Shown in pieces: positions 7,943-15,906 of a stretch of DNA of 64,000 bases (position 1 is the stretch's first letter; each line of letters begins with the position of its first letter). The notes beneath the pieces were generated by a model. The model was not told the DNA's origin. It ran no database searches and saw nothing but the letters and a program-made list of their open reading frames with translations. This stretch comes from Polyangiaceae bacterium (GTDB lineage Bacteria > Myxococcota_A > Polyangia > Polyangiales > Polyangiaceae). The translations under genes were made by a program, and so were the position numbers. The stretch is from assembly GCA_020633205.1 (NCBI GenBank), contig JACKEB010000010.1:1426001-1490000 (forward strand), written 5' to 3'.

Positions 7943-8679
7943 CCGAACTCGACTCATGGTCCAAGGACTTGATCCTCGCGGCAAAGGGTGCGGACGACCC
8001 GAGCGACGCTCAGCGTGCCCGGCTCAGGGCATCGCTCCTCGCCGCAACGGCGGGCGCCGGCATCGCGGGTGCGGGCATGGCGAGCGCCGGCGTGGCCGGA
8101 GGCAGCGCTGCTGGCGTCGCGACCACAACTGCCAAGACGGCGCTGTGGCTGAAGCTCCTGCTGAGCGTGGTGAGCGTGGGAGCAGTTACGGGCATCGGGT
8201 ACAGCGTCTACAGCGCAGCAACCGCGAATCAGAGTCCACCGCCCGAGGCTCAGGCAACCACAGCGGCACCCGCCTTGCAGCCCGCGCCCAAACCACCTGA
8301 ACCACCGGTGGAAGCGCTTGCTGCAACCAGCGAGGCGCCCAGCGAAACCGAGGAACCGCCCAAACCTGCAACTGCGGCGCCCAAAGCTGTCGCGCCTGCC
8401 AAGAGCGCCGGCAAGCCGGGTCTCGCTGAAGAAGTCGCGTTGATTTCTCGCACGCGGTCCGCCGTGCAGAGCGGCAACGCGGCTGATGCGCAGCGCCTCT
8501 TGGCGCAGCATCGGCGTGAGTTTCCTCGAGGATCTCTGAGTCTCGAACGGAGCGGCCTCGAGCTCATCTTGGCGTGTCGCTCAGGCGGCGGAAAGAGCCA
8601 AGCCAAGGCCTTCCTGAAGCGCTACGGTAAGACACCTATCGCCGGCTCGGTGCGCTCCGCGTGCGGTATCAGCGAGTGA
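7939..8679 (+). CDS. Single-pass membrane protein coupled to the ECF sigma factor, candidate anti-sigma
   Basis: 246 residues from ATG 7939. A cytoplasmic N-terminus with an Ala/Gly-rich stretch (about 30-60) is followed by one membrane helix (WLKLLLSVVSVGAVTGIGYSV, about 65-85). Then comes a Pro/Ala-rich periplasmic linker and a C-terminal helical part (SAVQSGNAADAQRLLAQHRREFPRG) that looks like a TPR-type helical pair. Proteins of this layout often follow ECF sigma genes in myxobacteria; the anti-sigma role is inferred from position and topology, and no zinc-binding HxxxCxxC motif is present. It overlaps the sigma gene by four bases and the following lipoprotein gene by up to 19. Confidence 0.7.
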   Translation: MTELDSWSKDLILAAKGADDPSDAQRARLRASLLAATAGAGIAGAGMASAGVAGGSAAGVATTTAKTALWLKLLLSVVSVGAVTGIGYSVYSAATANQSPPPEAQATTAAPALQPAPKPPEPPVEALAATSEAPSETEEPPKPATAAPKAVAPAKSAGKPGLAEEVALISRTRSAVQSGNAADAQRLLAQHRREFPRGSLSLERSGLELILACRSGGGKSQAKAFLKRYGKTPIAGSVRSACGISE

Positions 8680-9296
8680 GACAAAGCGCGCTCCCCTTCA
8701 CGCTTGCGCTCTGCGCGGCGTGCTCTAGCGGCACCTACTCCATCGGCAGCGATCCCCAAGCGCTGAGCGACGCTGGTGCGGACGTAGCGATCGACGCCGC
8801 AAGCGACGCCAAGCCTGACGCGGGCCCCGACTGCGGCGTGGGCCTCCCGCCATGCGCCGCGGGCACCTACTGTGACTTCGCGGACGACGCTTGCGGCGGG
8901 ATGGCGGCGAGCGGAACCACCCGGGGTGCGTGCCGCGCGGCCCGAGCCAGCTGTGACGCGACTTGCACCACGGTTTGTGGCTGCGACGGGGTCGAGTACT
9001 GTAACTCGTGTGTCGCAGAGCAAGCAGGGGTCGACGTCGCGCCCGCTGCCTGGTGCGCAGTCTCGGGCACTCGCTGCGGCGCTTGGCTCGGAAAGGACTG
9101 CGGCCCTGACGAGTTCTGCGACTTCGCAGCCATCGACTGCGGCGCGACGGATCCTGGCCGCTGCTTGGGCAGGCCGCTGCAAGAGGACTGCGCCACATCG
9201 CCCTGCGGACCGATTTGCGGCTGCGATGGCGTCCAGTACTGCGGCGAGTGCGACTCCCAGGTCGCCGGCTTCGACCGCATGCTCGCCTGCCCGTAG
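8661..9296 (+). CDS. Cys-rich lipoprotein with two Kazal-like repeats
   Basis: A short signal sequence ends in LCAAC, a plausible lipobox, followed by an Asp/Ala-rich linker (about 30-55). The rest holds two related Cys-rich units. Each contains a block like CGCDGVEYCNSCVAEQAGV and CGCDGVQYCGECDSQVAGF, which matches the CGCDGxxY core of Kazal-type protease-inhibitor domains, plus a preceding AGTYCDF or DEFCDF segment. Likely surface exposed. Start is GTG 8661 or GTG 8676; the latter overlaps the upstream stop as GTGA and gives a very short signal. Fourth-position neighbours suggest one operon with the sigma factor. Whether it inhibits proteases is unknown. Confidence 0.7.
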   Translation: MRYQRVRQSALPFTLALCAACSSGTYSIGSDPQALSDAGADVAIDAASDAKPDAGPDCGVGLPPCAAGTYCDFADDACGGMAASGTTRGACRAARASCDATCTTVCGCDGVEYCNSCVAEQAGVDVAPAAWCAVSGTRCGAWLGKDCGPDEFCDFAAIDCGATDPGRCLGRPLQEDCATSPCGPICGCDGVQYCGECDSQVAGFDRMLACP

Positions 9297-10308
9297 CCTG
9301 GGCCCCGCTCTCTGCCTCGCGCTGCTCGCCTGGGGGAGCGCTGCATCGGCCAAGCCGCGCCTCGAACTCAGCTGGCAGGCGCCGAGCAATTGCCCCACGG
9401 AAGCTCAAGTCTTGCAACGCGCGCGGCGCATGTTGCGGGGGAGCGAGGCCGACGTATCCGTGAGTGCCAAGGCGCAGGTGTCACGCTCCGGCACTCGCTA
9501 CGTGGTCAAGCTCGAGACCCACGGCGACACCGGGGACGGTGAGCGCACCCTGTCTGCTGAGAGCTGCGATGCGGCGGCTAGTGCTACGGCGCTGATGCTG
9601 GCGCTGGCAGTGGACCCAAACGCACAGCTGAGCGAACCCGGGGAGGCACCTGATGCGCAGCCTGGTGGCGTTGACAAGCCAAAACCTCGGGGAAATGACT
9701 CACAAACAGCGCGCCTCCCCCCCAAATCCAAAGCACAGAGAAGATCGACGAAGGCGGGCAGCGACGACACGACGGACGCCAAGCGAGGCTCTGAAGCGTC
9801 CACCACACTGGCCGCACGGCTTTTGGTTGGGGGAGAGGCCAGCTGGGGCGTGCTCCCCAAGCTGACGCTCGCGCCGTCTCTAGGTCTAGGCTTAGGCGCT
9901 GGGCGATTCGCTCTCGACCTCCAGGGGGCCTATTTCCCTGGGAGTTCAGCGACGCTGAGCGACGGACGGCGGGGCGGCGACTTCTCGCGCTGGGCGCTGA
10001 GCGCACGTGGCTTCTACGGTCTCGGCGGCTCGAGCTTCCAAGTGGGCCCAGCGGCGCGTTTCATTGCCACACGGATTCGAGCCACAGGCACAAACGTCTC
10101 AAGACCTGGCAGCGCGGAAGCTTGGATCGCCGCCCTGGCGTTTGGCCCCCGCTGCGAGTGGCACCTGGGAAAGCTAGCGCTCGCGCTGGGTGTCGAGAGC
10201 GGTGCACCTTTCACCCGCCCGAGCTTCGCCCTGGATGACCTCGGCACCGTGCACACCCCGGCGCGCGTGTTCTTCGCGGCCAATCTCGAGGCGTTCTACA
10301 CGTTTTAG
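9226..10308 (+). CDS. Secreted/outer-membrane-type protein of the sigma-factor operon
   Basis: From ATG 9226 the product has an unusually long n-region (about 25 residues), then a hydrophobic stretch LGPALCLALLAWGSAASA with a good cleavage site. The N-terminal third (LELSWQAPSNCPTEAQVLQR) contains a conserved-looking Cys and a second Cys in SCDAAASATALMLALAVDP. A charged, low-complexity Lys/Ser linker follows, then a Gly/aromatic-rich region with alternating residues resembling an outer-membrane beta-barrel that ends AFYTF, a typical barrel C-terminus. The frame is open further upstream (from 8872), but that part is antisense-like in composition. It overlaps the lipoprotein gene by 71 bases, an uncommonly long same-strand overlap. 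Function unknown. Confidence 0.65.
   Translation: MASSTAASATPRSPASTACSPARSLGPALCLALLAWGSAASAKPRLELSWQAPSNCPTEAQVLQRARRMLRGSEADVSVSAKAQVSRSGTRYVVKLETHGDTGDGERTLSAESCDAAASATALMLALAVDPNAQLSEPGEAPDAQPGGVDKPKPRGNDSQTARLPPKSKAQRRSTKAGSDDTTDAKRGSEASTTLAARLLVGGEASWGVLPKLTLAPSLGLGLGAGRFALDLQGAYFPGSSATLSDGRRGGDFSRWALSARGFYGLGGSSFQVGPAARFIATRIRATGTNVSRPGSAEAWIAALAFGPRCEWHLGKLALALGVESGAPFTRPSFALDDLGTVHTPARVFFAANLEAFYTF
9714..9726 (+). repeat. C-rich interspersed word, strong form (CCTCCCCCCCAAA)
   Basis: Lies in the low-complexity linker of the barrel-like protein and encodes LPPK. Identical 13-mers occur at 47395 and, inverted, at 58654. Confidence 0.6.
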
Positions 10309-11484
10309 CTACTGCACGTAGCCCAGACAGAAGCCGCGCAAGCTGCGGTCGAGCATCGCGGTTTGGCTCATCGAACCCAGGCTGCTGCCGCTGAACAAGC
10401 GGTCGTTGGATGAGCCGACGAGCACGCTGTCTGCCTGCAGCACGAGCTCCGGAATGTCGCCGTCATGGTGCGTCCAGTTCGTGCCGTCGGTGGTGGATTC
10501 GTAGCCGCTATCCGTCGGCACGATCAGCGCTCCATCCACCGCGCTTGGTCGCCCGATCAGGCTGATGTTGAACCCACAAGGCGTCCAGCTACTACCATCG
10601 GCGCTGCCGAAGCAGGAGATATCGAAGCCAGAGCCGTTCCAGTTCCTCCCGGTAACGACCCACGCACCAGCGGGGAGATAGGCCACGCCGGAGAGCCCCA
10701 CGCCGGTCTGGGTGTGATCCGTCCAGCTCGTGCCATCGCTGGAGGTGGCGATCATGCCGCCGTCTCCCACCGCCACGAACTGCCCCCCACCGTAGGCGAT
10801 GTCCCGGCCCGCCGACGGCAAGCGCTCGCTCGAGTCTTGCCAAACAGTGCCTCCATCATCGGAGTAGATCACGGTCCCCACGCCGCCGACGGCGACCCAG
10901 CGCCCACCGCCGTAGGCCACACCGCCCTTCCACTGGGTGCCCGAGGGGTGGAGATCTTCCTGCCAAGTCTTGCCGTCGGTGGAGCGCATCACCATCGAGT
11001 TTTGGTCGCCGCCGACGGCAACGAAAGCGCCCCCACCCCAAGCCACATCCCGCAGCAAATCTGGAGAGTGATCGGAACCCGTCTCAGGGTTCTGGGTGAT
11101 GTCGGTCTGCACACCATCGCTCGTCGCTACTCGATAACCCCAGGAACCGACCCCGACGAACAGCGGAGTCCCGGTCGGCGCCCCCGCGCTCCCGCCGACC
11201 CCTTGCCCTGCGGAACCGGAGCCACCTGCTGCGCCTCCAGCTCCCACACCGGCGCTACCTGCGCTCGAAGTACCGCCTGTCGCTCCGGCGCCGCCTTGTC
11301 CCGCGCCAGCGCTGCCACCGCTGCCACTGTTACCGGCCGCTCCGCTACTCCCGGCGGATCCAGCAGATCCCCCTGAGGATTCGGAGTCGCTCCCGCAGGC
11401 CGTCAGGCTTGGGATCAAGCCGATCGCGACAATGGACATGAGGCTAAACGAATTGCGCAACGACCAAGCGACTCCAAGCGGCAT
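10309..11484 (-). CDS. Surface lipoprotein with a beta-propeller (sialidase/BNR-like repeats)
   Basis: 391 residues from ATG 11484. The signal sequence ends at a lipobox (LTAC) followed by a Gly/Ser/Ala linker of about 80 residues. The body has at least four repeats of the form AxGGGxFVAVG...STDGxxWxD, for example RDVAWGGGAFVAVGGD, GVAYGGGRWVAVGGV and DIAYGGGQFVAVGDG, as in BNR/Asp-box or YCF48-type propellers. Such lipoproteins are abundant in myxobacteria and lack a known activity. The longer reading to 11544 would put residues before the signal peptide, so I rejected it. Its stop codon directly abuts the stop of the convergent gene. Divergent from the glycoside hydrolase gene. Confidence 0.8.
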   Translation of the reverse strand: MPLGVAWSLRNSFSLMSIVAIGLIPSLTACGSDSESSGGSAGSAGSSGAAGNSGSGGSAGAGQGGAGATGGTSSAGSAGVGAGGAAGGSGSAGQGVGGSAGAPTGTPLFVGVGSWGYRVATSDGVQTDITQNPETGSDHSPDLLRDVAWGGGAFVAVGGDQNSMVMRSTDGKTWQEDLHPSGTQWKGGVAYGGGRWVAVGGVGTVIYSDDGGTVWQDSSERLPSAGRDIAYGGGQFVAVGDGGMIATSSDGTSWTDHTQTGVGLSGVAYLPAGAWVVTGRNWNGSGFDISCFGSADGSSWTPCGFNISLIGRPSAVDGALIVPTDSGYESTTDGTNWTHHDGDIPELVLQADSVLVGSSNDRLFSGSSLGSMSQTAMLDRSLRGFCLGYVQ

Positions 11485-11574
11485 GGCCTCAGCATACCTG
11501 ACGTAAATCTGAACTTGTGTCACTCCGCGGGCCGATCCGCTCACGGTTCAACACACACTCGGCAACGGTGGGAC

Positions 11575-12966
11575 ATGCGCTCTGCCTTTCACACCTGGAA
11601 ACTCAACTCGTCCTCAAGCGCCGCTTGGGTCGCCCCGAACCCACTTCGTCGATTCTCGTCGCCCGCGTGGCTGGTTTTGCTCGCAGCCACTTCCATCGTC
11701 GCGTGTTCGTCGGACACCTCCGGCGGCGGAGGCGCAGGCAGTGCGGGCAGCGGTGGTGAGAGCGCAGGAGGCTCAGCCGGGCTCGGCGGCAGCGCCCCTG
11801 GCGGCTCGAGTCAGGGCGGCTCAGCACAGGGCGGCTCGAGTCAGGGCGGCTCAGCACAGGGCGGCTCGAGTCAGGGCGGCAGCGCCGGGTCGGATCCCGG
11901 AGGAAGCAACGCAGGCGGTTCCGCCGGCGACCCGAGCGGCGGCGCGGGGGGCACCGGCAACGGCGGCTCCGGAGGTAACCCAGACACGGTGCCCAGTGGC
12001 CCGAGCATCGTCTGGGTGCAGGGCCGCCAGCTGCTCGTCAAACATCGCCAACCAAACGGCGACCTCGCCGGCGAAGCCGCGTGGGACATGAAGGGGATCA
12101 GCTACAACCCGGTGCCTAAGGGTGAGAATCACGACGGTCAAGGCCGCTACTTCGCGCAGCTGGCCGACCGCGACATCCCGCTGATGAAAGCTGCGGGCAT
12201 CAACACCATCAAGACCTACGACCCGCCCGAGAAGAACGCCACGGGGTGGGAAGTGCTCGACAAGTACTACAAGGCTGGCATCAAGGTCGCGCTGACCGTG
12301 CTCCCGGGCTACGACTCGGACTACGTTTCCGCAGTGAACTACTTCAAGGACCACCCGGCCGTCTTGATGTGGATCGTCGGCAACGAGTGGAACTACAACG
12401 CGCTCTACTCGAGCCACTCACAAGCCGAAGTGATGGCGCGCCTGCAACAGGCATCCCAGGCAATCCACAGCCTGGATCCGAACCACCCCGTCGCCACCAA
12501 TCACGGTGAGGTTCCCAGCGCAGAGACCCTCTCCACGGTGAGCGACCCCGATCTGTGGGCGCTGAACCTCTACCCGCATCTGTCGTTCAGCGATCGCTTC
12601 AGCCGCTGGGCGAGCCTCACGAACAAGCCCGTGTTCGTTGGCGAGTACGGTGCAGACGCCTGGAACCGCAACACCAACTCTGAAGATCAGCCCGCCCAGG
12701 CGTACGCCTTGGAAGTCCTGACCGATGAGATCCGCGGCCAGCTGAGCGCCCACGACGGCAACAAGGTGGTCATCGGCGGCTGCCCCTATGCGTTCAGCGA
12801 CGAGTGGTGGAAATCAGGCAATCCCGGCGGGCACGACATGGGTGGCTTCGACAACGGCGGCGTCTACCCCGATGGTCACGCGACGGAGGAGTGGTGGGGC
12901 ATCGTCGACATCGACGGCAACACTCGCCAAGCCTACGACAGCCTGAAGAACCGCTACACGCAGTGA
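11575..12966 (+). CDS. Lipoprotein glycoside hydrolase (TIM-barrel, GH2-like clan A)
   Basis: 463 residues. Signal peptide with lipobox IVAC, then a Gly/Ser/Gln linker of roughly 100 residues built from GGSSQGGSAQ units. The catalytic domain (about 145-460) starts with KGISYNPVPKGENHDGQGRY, has NTIKTYDPP, and the two acid residues expected in clan A hydrolases: Glu271 in IVGNEWN (acid/base) and Glu357 in VFVGEYGAD (nucleophile). The family splits beta-linked glycans; the exact substrate is not evident. It is probably outside the cell or on the outer membrane. A 30-bp DNA repeat encodes part of the linker, and a 17-bp tandem repeat starts at its stop codon. Confidence 0.8.
   Translation: MRSAFHTWKLNSSSSAAWVAPNPLRRFSSPAWLVLLAATSIVACSSDTSGGGGAGSAGSGGESAGGSAGLGGSAPGGSSQGGSAQGGSSQGGSAQGGSSQGGSAGSDPGGSNAGGSAGDPSGGAGGTGNGGSGGNPDTVPSGPSIVWVQGRQLLVKHRQPNGDLAGEAAWDMKGISYNPVPKGENHDGQGRYFAQLADRDIPLMKAAGINTIKTYDPPEKNATGWEVLDKYYKAGIKVALTVLPGYDSDYVSAVNYFKDHPAVLMWIVGNEWNYNALYSSHSQAEVMARLQQASQAIHSLDPNHPVATNHGEVPSAETLSTVSDPDLWALNLYPHLSFSDRFSRWASLTNKPVFVGEYGADAWNRNTNSEDQPAQAYALEVLTDEIRGQLSAHDGNKVVIGGCPYAFSDEWWKSGNPGGHDMGGFDNGGVYPDGHATEEWWGIVDIDGNTRQAYDSLKNRYTQ
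11801..11880 (+). repeat. 30-bp tandem repeat (2.7 perfect copies) in the linker of the hydrolase
   Basis: Copies at 11801-11830 and 11831-11860 are identical, and 11861-11880 repeats the first 20 bases. The unit encodes GGSSQGGSAQ. Perfect identity at the DNA level implies a recent expansion, so linker length may vary between strains. Confidence 0.9.
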
Positions 12967-13021
12967 TCTTGGAGCTGCAGTGATCTTGAAGTCGCAGTGA
13001 CTTTGAAGCCGCAGTGAGTCC
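12960..13021 (+). repeat. 17-bp tandem repeat beginning at the hydrolase stop codon
   Basis: Units start at 12960, 12977, 12994 and, truncated, at 13011. Each begins GCAGTGA, so the stop-codon context of the upstream gene is copied three more times. Units differ by one to four bases. It lies between the hydrolase and the NADAR gene. Confidence 0.8.
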
Positions 13022-13055
13022 TTGCGGGAGCGCAGCTTAGTGTCATGCTTACACG

Positions 13056-13541
13056 ATGTCGCGCTTCACGTTCTTTTGGCAAGCTGAGTCGCCGTTCTCC
13101 CAGTGGCACCTCTCACGCTTCGAACTGGACGGTCACGTGTATGTCACCGCCGAGCAGTGGATGATGGCGAGCAAGGCACGCTTGTTCGGCGACGTGGATA
13201 TCGAGCGCCGCATCCTCGGTACCCAGTCGCCCCGGGAGCAGAAGGCCCTCGGCCGCAAGGTGAGCGGCTTCGTGCCCGAAACGTGGGAAGCCGAGCGTGA
13301 AGGCATCGTGTATCGGGGCAACCATGCGAAGTTTACCCAGCATCCCAAGCTGCTCGAGGCGCTGCTCGCTACGCGCGGAACCACCCTCGTAGAAGCGAGC
13401 CCACTGGATCAAGTCTGGGGGATCGGCCTGGCCGCAGATCACCCCGATGCGGAAAATCCGGAGCAATGGTGTGGACTCAACTTACTGGGAAAAGTCCTGA
13501 CGCAGCTCCGCGAGGATCTAATCGCTGAAGGTCGCGGATAG
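13056..13541 (+). CDS. NADAR family protein (YbiA-like N-glycosidase)
   Basis: A complete 161-residue NADAR domain. Typical blocks are FFWQAESPFSQWHLSRFELDG, TAEQWMMASKARLFGD, and WEAEREGIVYRGNHAKFTQHP, ending with the acidic PLDQVWGIGLAADHP and WCGLNLLGKVLTQLRE. E. coli YbiA and relatives cleave the glycosidic bond in damaged riboflavin intermediates; other NADAR proteins act on ADP-ribose-linked molecules or in phage defence. Here the single-domain form with no toxin or transposon neighbour suggests the house-cleaning role. No riboflavin gene is nearby. Confidence 0.9.
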   Translation: MSRFTFFWQAESPFSQWHLSRFELDGHVYVTAEQWMMASKARLFGDVDIERRILGTQSPREQKALGRKVSGFVPETWEAEREGIVYRGNHAKFTQHPKLLEALLATRGTTLVEASPLDQVWGIGLAADHPDAENPEQWCGLNLLGKVLTQLREDLIAEGRG

Positions 13542-13556
13542 AGTTACCCTCCGTCG

Positions 13557-14822
13557 ATGGGCTTCTTCGATCGCGCCAAACGCGCCTTTTTTGGGGGTGA
13601 GGGCACGACGCAAGCGCCCCCAGAAGCCGCAAAGTCACCGGAGCACGCCTTCGCGGAGGAAGTGCTGGGAGTGCTCCTCGCCGATGAACGGGTCGAACGA
13701 GCCGAGATAGACCCGGAGGCGATCTTCACCATCCACGTCTGGCTGGTTGGAGCGGCCGATCCGAGTCAGCTGTATCTGCACAACCTGCGCAAGGACAGCC
13801 TCGATTGGGATCCCGAACAGCGTCGAGCGACGATCCAGAGCTTCGTCTCTTCGATGACGGAGCACCGCGATTCCGACTGGGAGTCCGCCGACGGCAATCT
13901 CGTCCCTGTGCTTCGCACGGCAACATTCGTAGGCTTCGTCGACGCGAAGCTCCTGGCTCGTCCGTTCGCCGGACACGTACTCGAAGTGCTTGCCATCGAC
14001 CGCCCCAACTCGCTGTCGCTCCTGACGGACGGTGCACTCGAAGACTGGCCGATCACGGTGAACGAGGCCTTTACTGCCGCACGGCAACACCTGGGCGAGT
14101 GCTCAATTGACGTCCCCTTGGAGCCCTGGGACGCATCTGCGGCCTACCCGATTTGGGCGGTAGCGACGGGTGACTCCTACGAATCCTCGCGCCTGGCAGC
14201 ACCGGGTTGGCTCGCCGCACAAAAGGACAAGGTCGAAGGGGAGCCGCTCTGCATCGTTCCCCATCGCGACCTCCTGATCCTCACCGGAGACGCGCACCCA
14301 GACGCCGTGGTTCGGCTGTTCGAGACGGCGCTCACCGAATACCGCGCCGCGAGCCGCAGCATCTCCCCGATGGTCTATTGCGCCAATGGCCAGGGAAGAA
14401 TCCTCGAGTACCTGCCGCGTGCGGATCACGCCGCCTATCCGCTCTTCGAACGCAATGCCGCGCTGTTCGACCTCGCAGAGTACGAAGAGCAGAAGCAAAA
14501 CCTCGACCATCACTTCGAAGAGCAAGGCAACGACATCTTCGTCGCAAGCTTCAATGTGATGCACAAGAAGGACTCAGGCGCGTACTACTCCTATGCGGTG
14601 TGGGCAGAGGACGTCCTCACACTGCTACCCTTCGCAGACTACGTCGCCTTCATGCCACGAGACGACGAGCGGCACTTCTTGGTGCCGTTCGACGACGTTC
14701 AAGAGCTCGTGGGCGAGCTGATGGTCGAAGAGCCTGGGATGCTCCCCAGGCGCTGGCGCCTCGAGTCGTTTCCCGAAGGATCCGTACTCGAGGCGCTACG
14801 GGAAGCGGCCACAAGGCCGTGA
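13557..14822 (+). CDS. Uncharacterised protein, DUF1444-like
   Basis: 421 residues, no signal peptide or membrane segment. The middle (about 130-285) resembles the DUF1444/YtpQ family in the order of its blocks: SLLTDGALEDWPITVNEAF, IWAVATGDSYESSRL, GEPLCIVPHRDLLILTGD, then VVRLFETALTEYR. The C-terminal part (about 285-420) is not recognised and contains AYYSYAVWAEDVLTLLPFADYVAF. No function is established for the family. It starts 15 bases after the NADAR gene with no clear ribosome site, so the two may share a transcript. A G-rich word (13590-13602) falls at codons 12-16. Confidence 0.55.
   Translation: MGFFDRAKRAFFGGEGTTQAPPEAAKSPEHAFAEEVLGVLLADERVERAEIDPEAIFTIHVWLVGAADPSQLYLHNLRKDSLDWDPEQRRATIQSFVSSMTEHRDSDWESADGNLVPVLRTATFVGFVDAKLLARPFAGHVLEVLAIDRPNSLSLLTDGALEDWPITVNEAFTAARQHLGECSIDVPLEPWDASAAYPIWAVATGDSYESSRLAAPGWLAAQKDKVEGEPLCIVPHRDLLILTGDAHPDAVVRLFETALTEYRAASRSISPMVYCANGQGRILEYLPRADHAAYPLFERNAALFDLAEYEEQKQNLDHHFEEQGNDIFVASFNVMHKKDSGAYYSYAVWAEDVLTLLPFADYVAFMPRDDERHFLVPFDDVQELVGELMVEEPGMLPRRWRLESFPEGSVLEALREAATRP
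13590..13602 (-). repeat. C-rich interspersed word, strong form, inverted (TTTGGGGGTGAGG)
   Basis: Sits near the start of the DUF1444-like gene and encodes FGGEG on the plus strand. The same 13-mer recurs at 47953 and, inverted, at 36583. Confidence 0.6.
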
Positions 14823-14848
14823 TGGCTCAAAGCTCCTGAAGCAGCGCC

Positions 14849-15802
14849 TTACATCGAGTCGAAGAAGTTCCGTACAGCTTGCCCTGCAAACTCAGGCACC
14901 GTGTGGCCGCCGTCGAAGGCACAAAACACCACTGGATCGCTGCAGCCCTCGTACTCGACGCAAGGGCTTGGATCGAAGTGCTTCGTCGTGGTGCCGCAAG
15001 CGTTCTCGCTCAGCCAGTGATCGCGGCTCTTCTCGCCGTCAGGGAACACCACCGTCATGTCGCTCTTCCCGTGCACCAGGAGCGCCGGGATGGCGCCGGT
15101 GCAGGCTGCTCCGAACCAAGGACCTGAGCCACCGATCGGCGCGATCGCACGCAGCTTGTCGATGCGCGCACAGGTCAAGTTGTTGGTGAACATCGCGCCG
15201 TGGCTGAAGCCCGTGCTGAAGATGCGCGACTCGTCGACGCAGTAGTTCGACTTGAGCTCGTCGACCAACGCATCGAAGAACTCGATGTCGCCCTCCCCTT
15301 CCTTCATCTGCCAGCCAGCGCTCGAGCTGCGAGAGCTGGGGTAGACGAAGATCGCTGGCTTGCCTGTCGCCTTCTCGAGGCGCAGGTAGTTGTGCGCCGC
15401 TTTGCCATCGGCGTTCAGGCCGTGGAAGCCGAAGATCACCGGGTAGGGAGAGTCCGCATCGTAGTCGTCGGGGACTGAGAGTACGAAGTCGCGGGTCTCA
15501 CCCCCGACCTCAATCGTTGCATCTTCATTCACCCCGGTTGGGCTCTGCTTGCCGCAGCCAACGCTGCCGGAAGTTTGCCCCGCGGATCCGCCGCTCGCGC
15601 CGCTCCCTCCGCTAGCCCCGCCAGTGCTGCTGCCGCCGCTCGCGCTGCTGCCACCGCTTGCGCTGCTGCCGCCGCTTGCGCTGCTGCCGCCGCTTGCGCC
15701 GCTGCCCGCCGTTCCTCCGCCCGCTCCGTCAGAGTCCGAGCCGCACGCGACGAGCAAGAGACCACCCGCGACACCCAGCGCCCACCAGCCGTAGCTCCTC
15801 AT
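14849..15802 (-). CDS. Lipoprotein esterase, LpqC / PHB-depolymerase-like
   Basis: 317 residues. Signal peptide with lipobox LVAC, then a Gly/Ser/Ala linker of about 60 residues encoded partly by an 18-bp DNA repeat. The alpha/beta-hydrolase domain shows the oxyanion-side motif IFGFHGLN, the nucleophile Ser in STGFSHGAMFTN, the Asp in VHGKSDMTV and the His in DGGHTVPEF. Relatives include feruloyl esterases, acetyl xylan esterases and polyhydroxybutyrate depolymerases. Several Cys residues suggest disulfides outside the cytoplasm. Together with the glycoside hydrolase and propeller lipoproteins nearby, it hints at polymer breakdown on the cell surface. A nested hairpin precedes its start. Confidence 0.82.
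   Translation of the reverse strand: MRSYGWWALGVAGGLLLVACGSDSDGAGGGTAGSGASGGSSASGGSSASGGSSASGGSSTGGASGGSGASGGSAGQTSGSVGCGKQSPTGVNEDATIEVGGETRDFVLSVPDDYDADSPYPVIFGFHGLNADGKAAHNYLRLEKATGKPAIFVYPSSRSSSAGWQMKEGEGDIEFFDALVDELKSNYCVDESRIFSTGFSHGAMFTNNLTCARIDKLRAIAPIGGSGPWFGAACTGAIPALLVHGKSDMTVVFPDGEKSRDHWLSENACGTTTKHFDPSPCVEYEGCSDPVVFCAFDGGHTVPEFAGQAVRNFFDSM
15626..15697 (-). repeat. Four tandem copies of an 18-bp repeat encoding SASGGS
   Basis: Copies begin at 15626, 15644, 15662 and 15680. Two are identical and the others differ by one or two bases. They encode the flexible linker of the LpqC-like lipoprotein. Confidence 0.85.
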
Positions 15803-15834
15803 GGCACTCAGTGTAAGCTGGAAGACATCTCATA

Positions 15835-15900
15835 TGGAAACGGAGACTGCATTCGCGCCCCAGCAGGTGGGTGTACCTGCTACCGCGGGTTCCGTTTCCA
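15835..15900 (-). other. 66-nt nested hairpin between the MglA-like and LpqC-like genes
   Basis: TGGAAACGGA (15835-15844) pairs perfectly with TCCGTTTCCA (15891-15900). Inside it, AGCAGGT (15862-15868) pairs with ACCTGCT (15875-15881) around a six-base loop. The element starts six bases after the GTPase stop codon and ends 33 bases before the lipoprotein ATG, both on the minus strand. It could be a processing or termination structure, or a leader element of the esterase. No U-tract follows. Confidence 0.5.
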
Positions 15901-15906
15901 ACTGTT

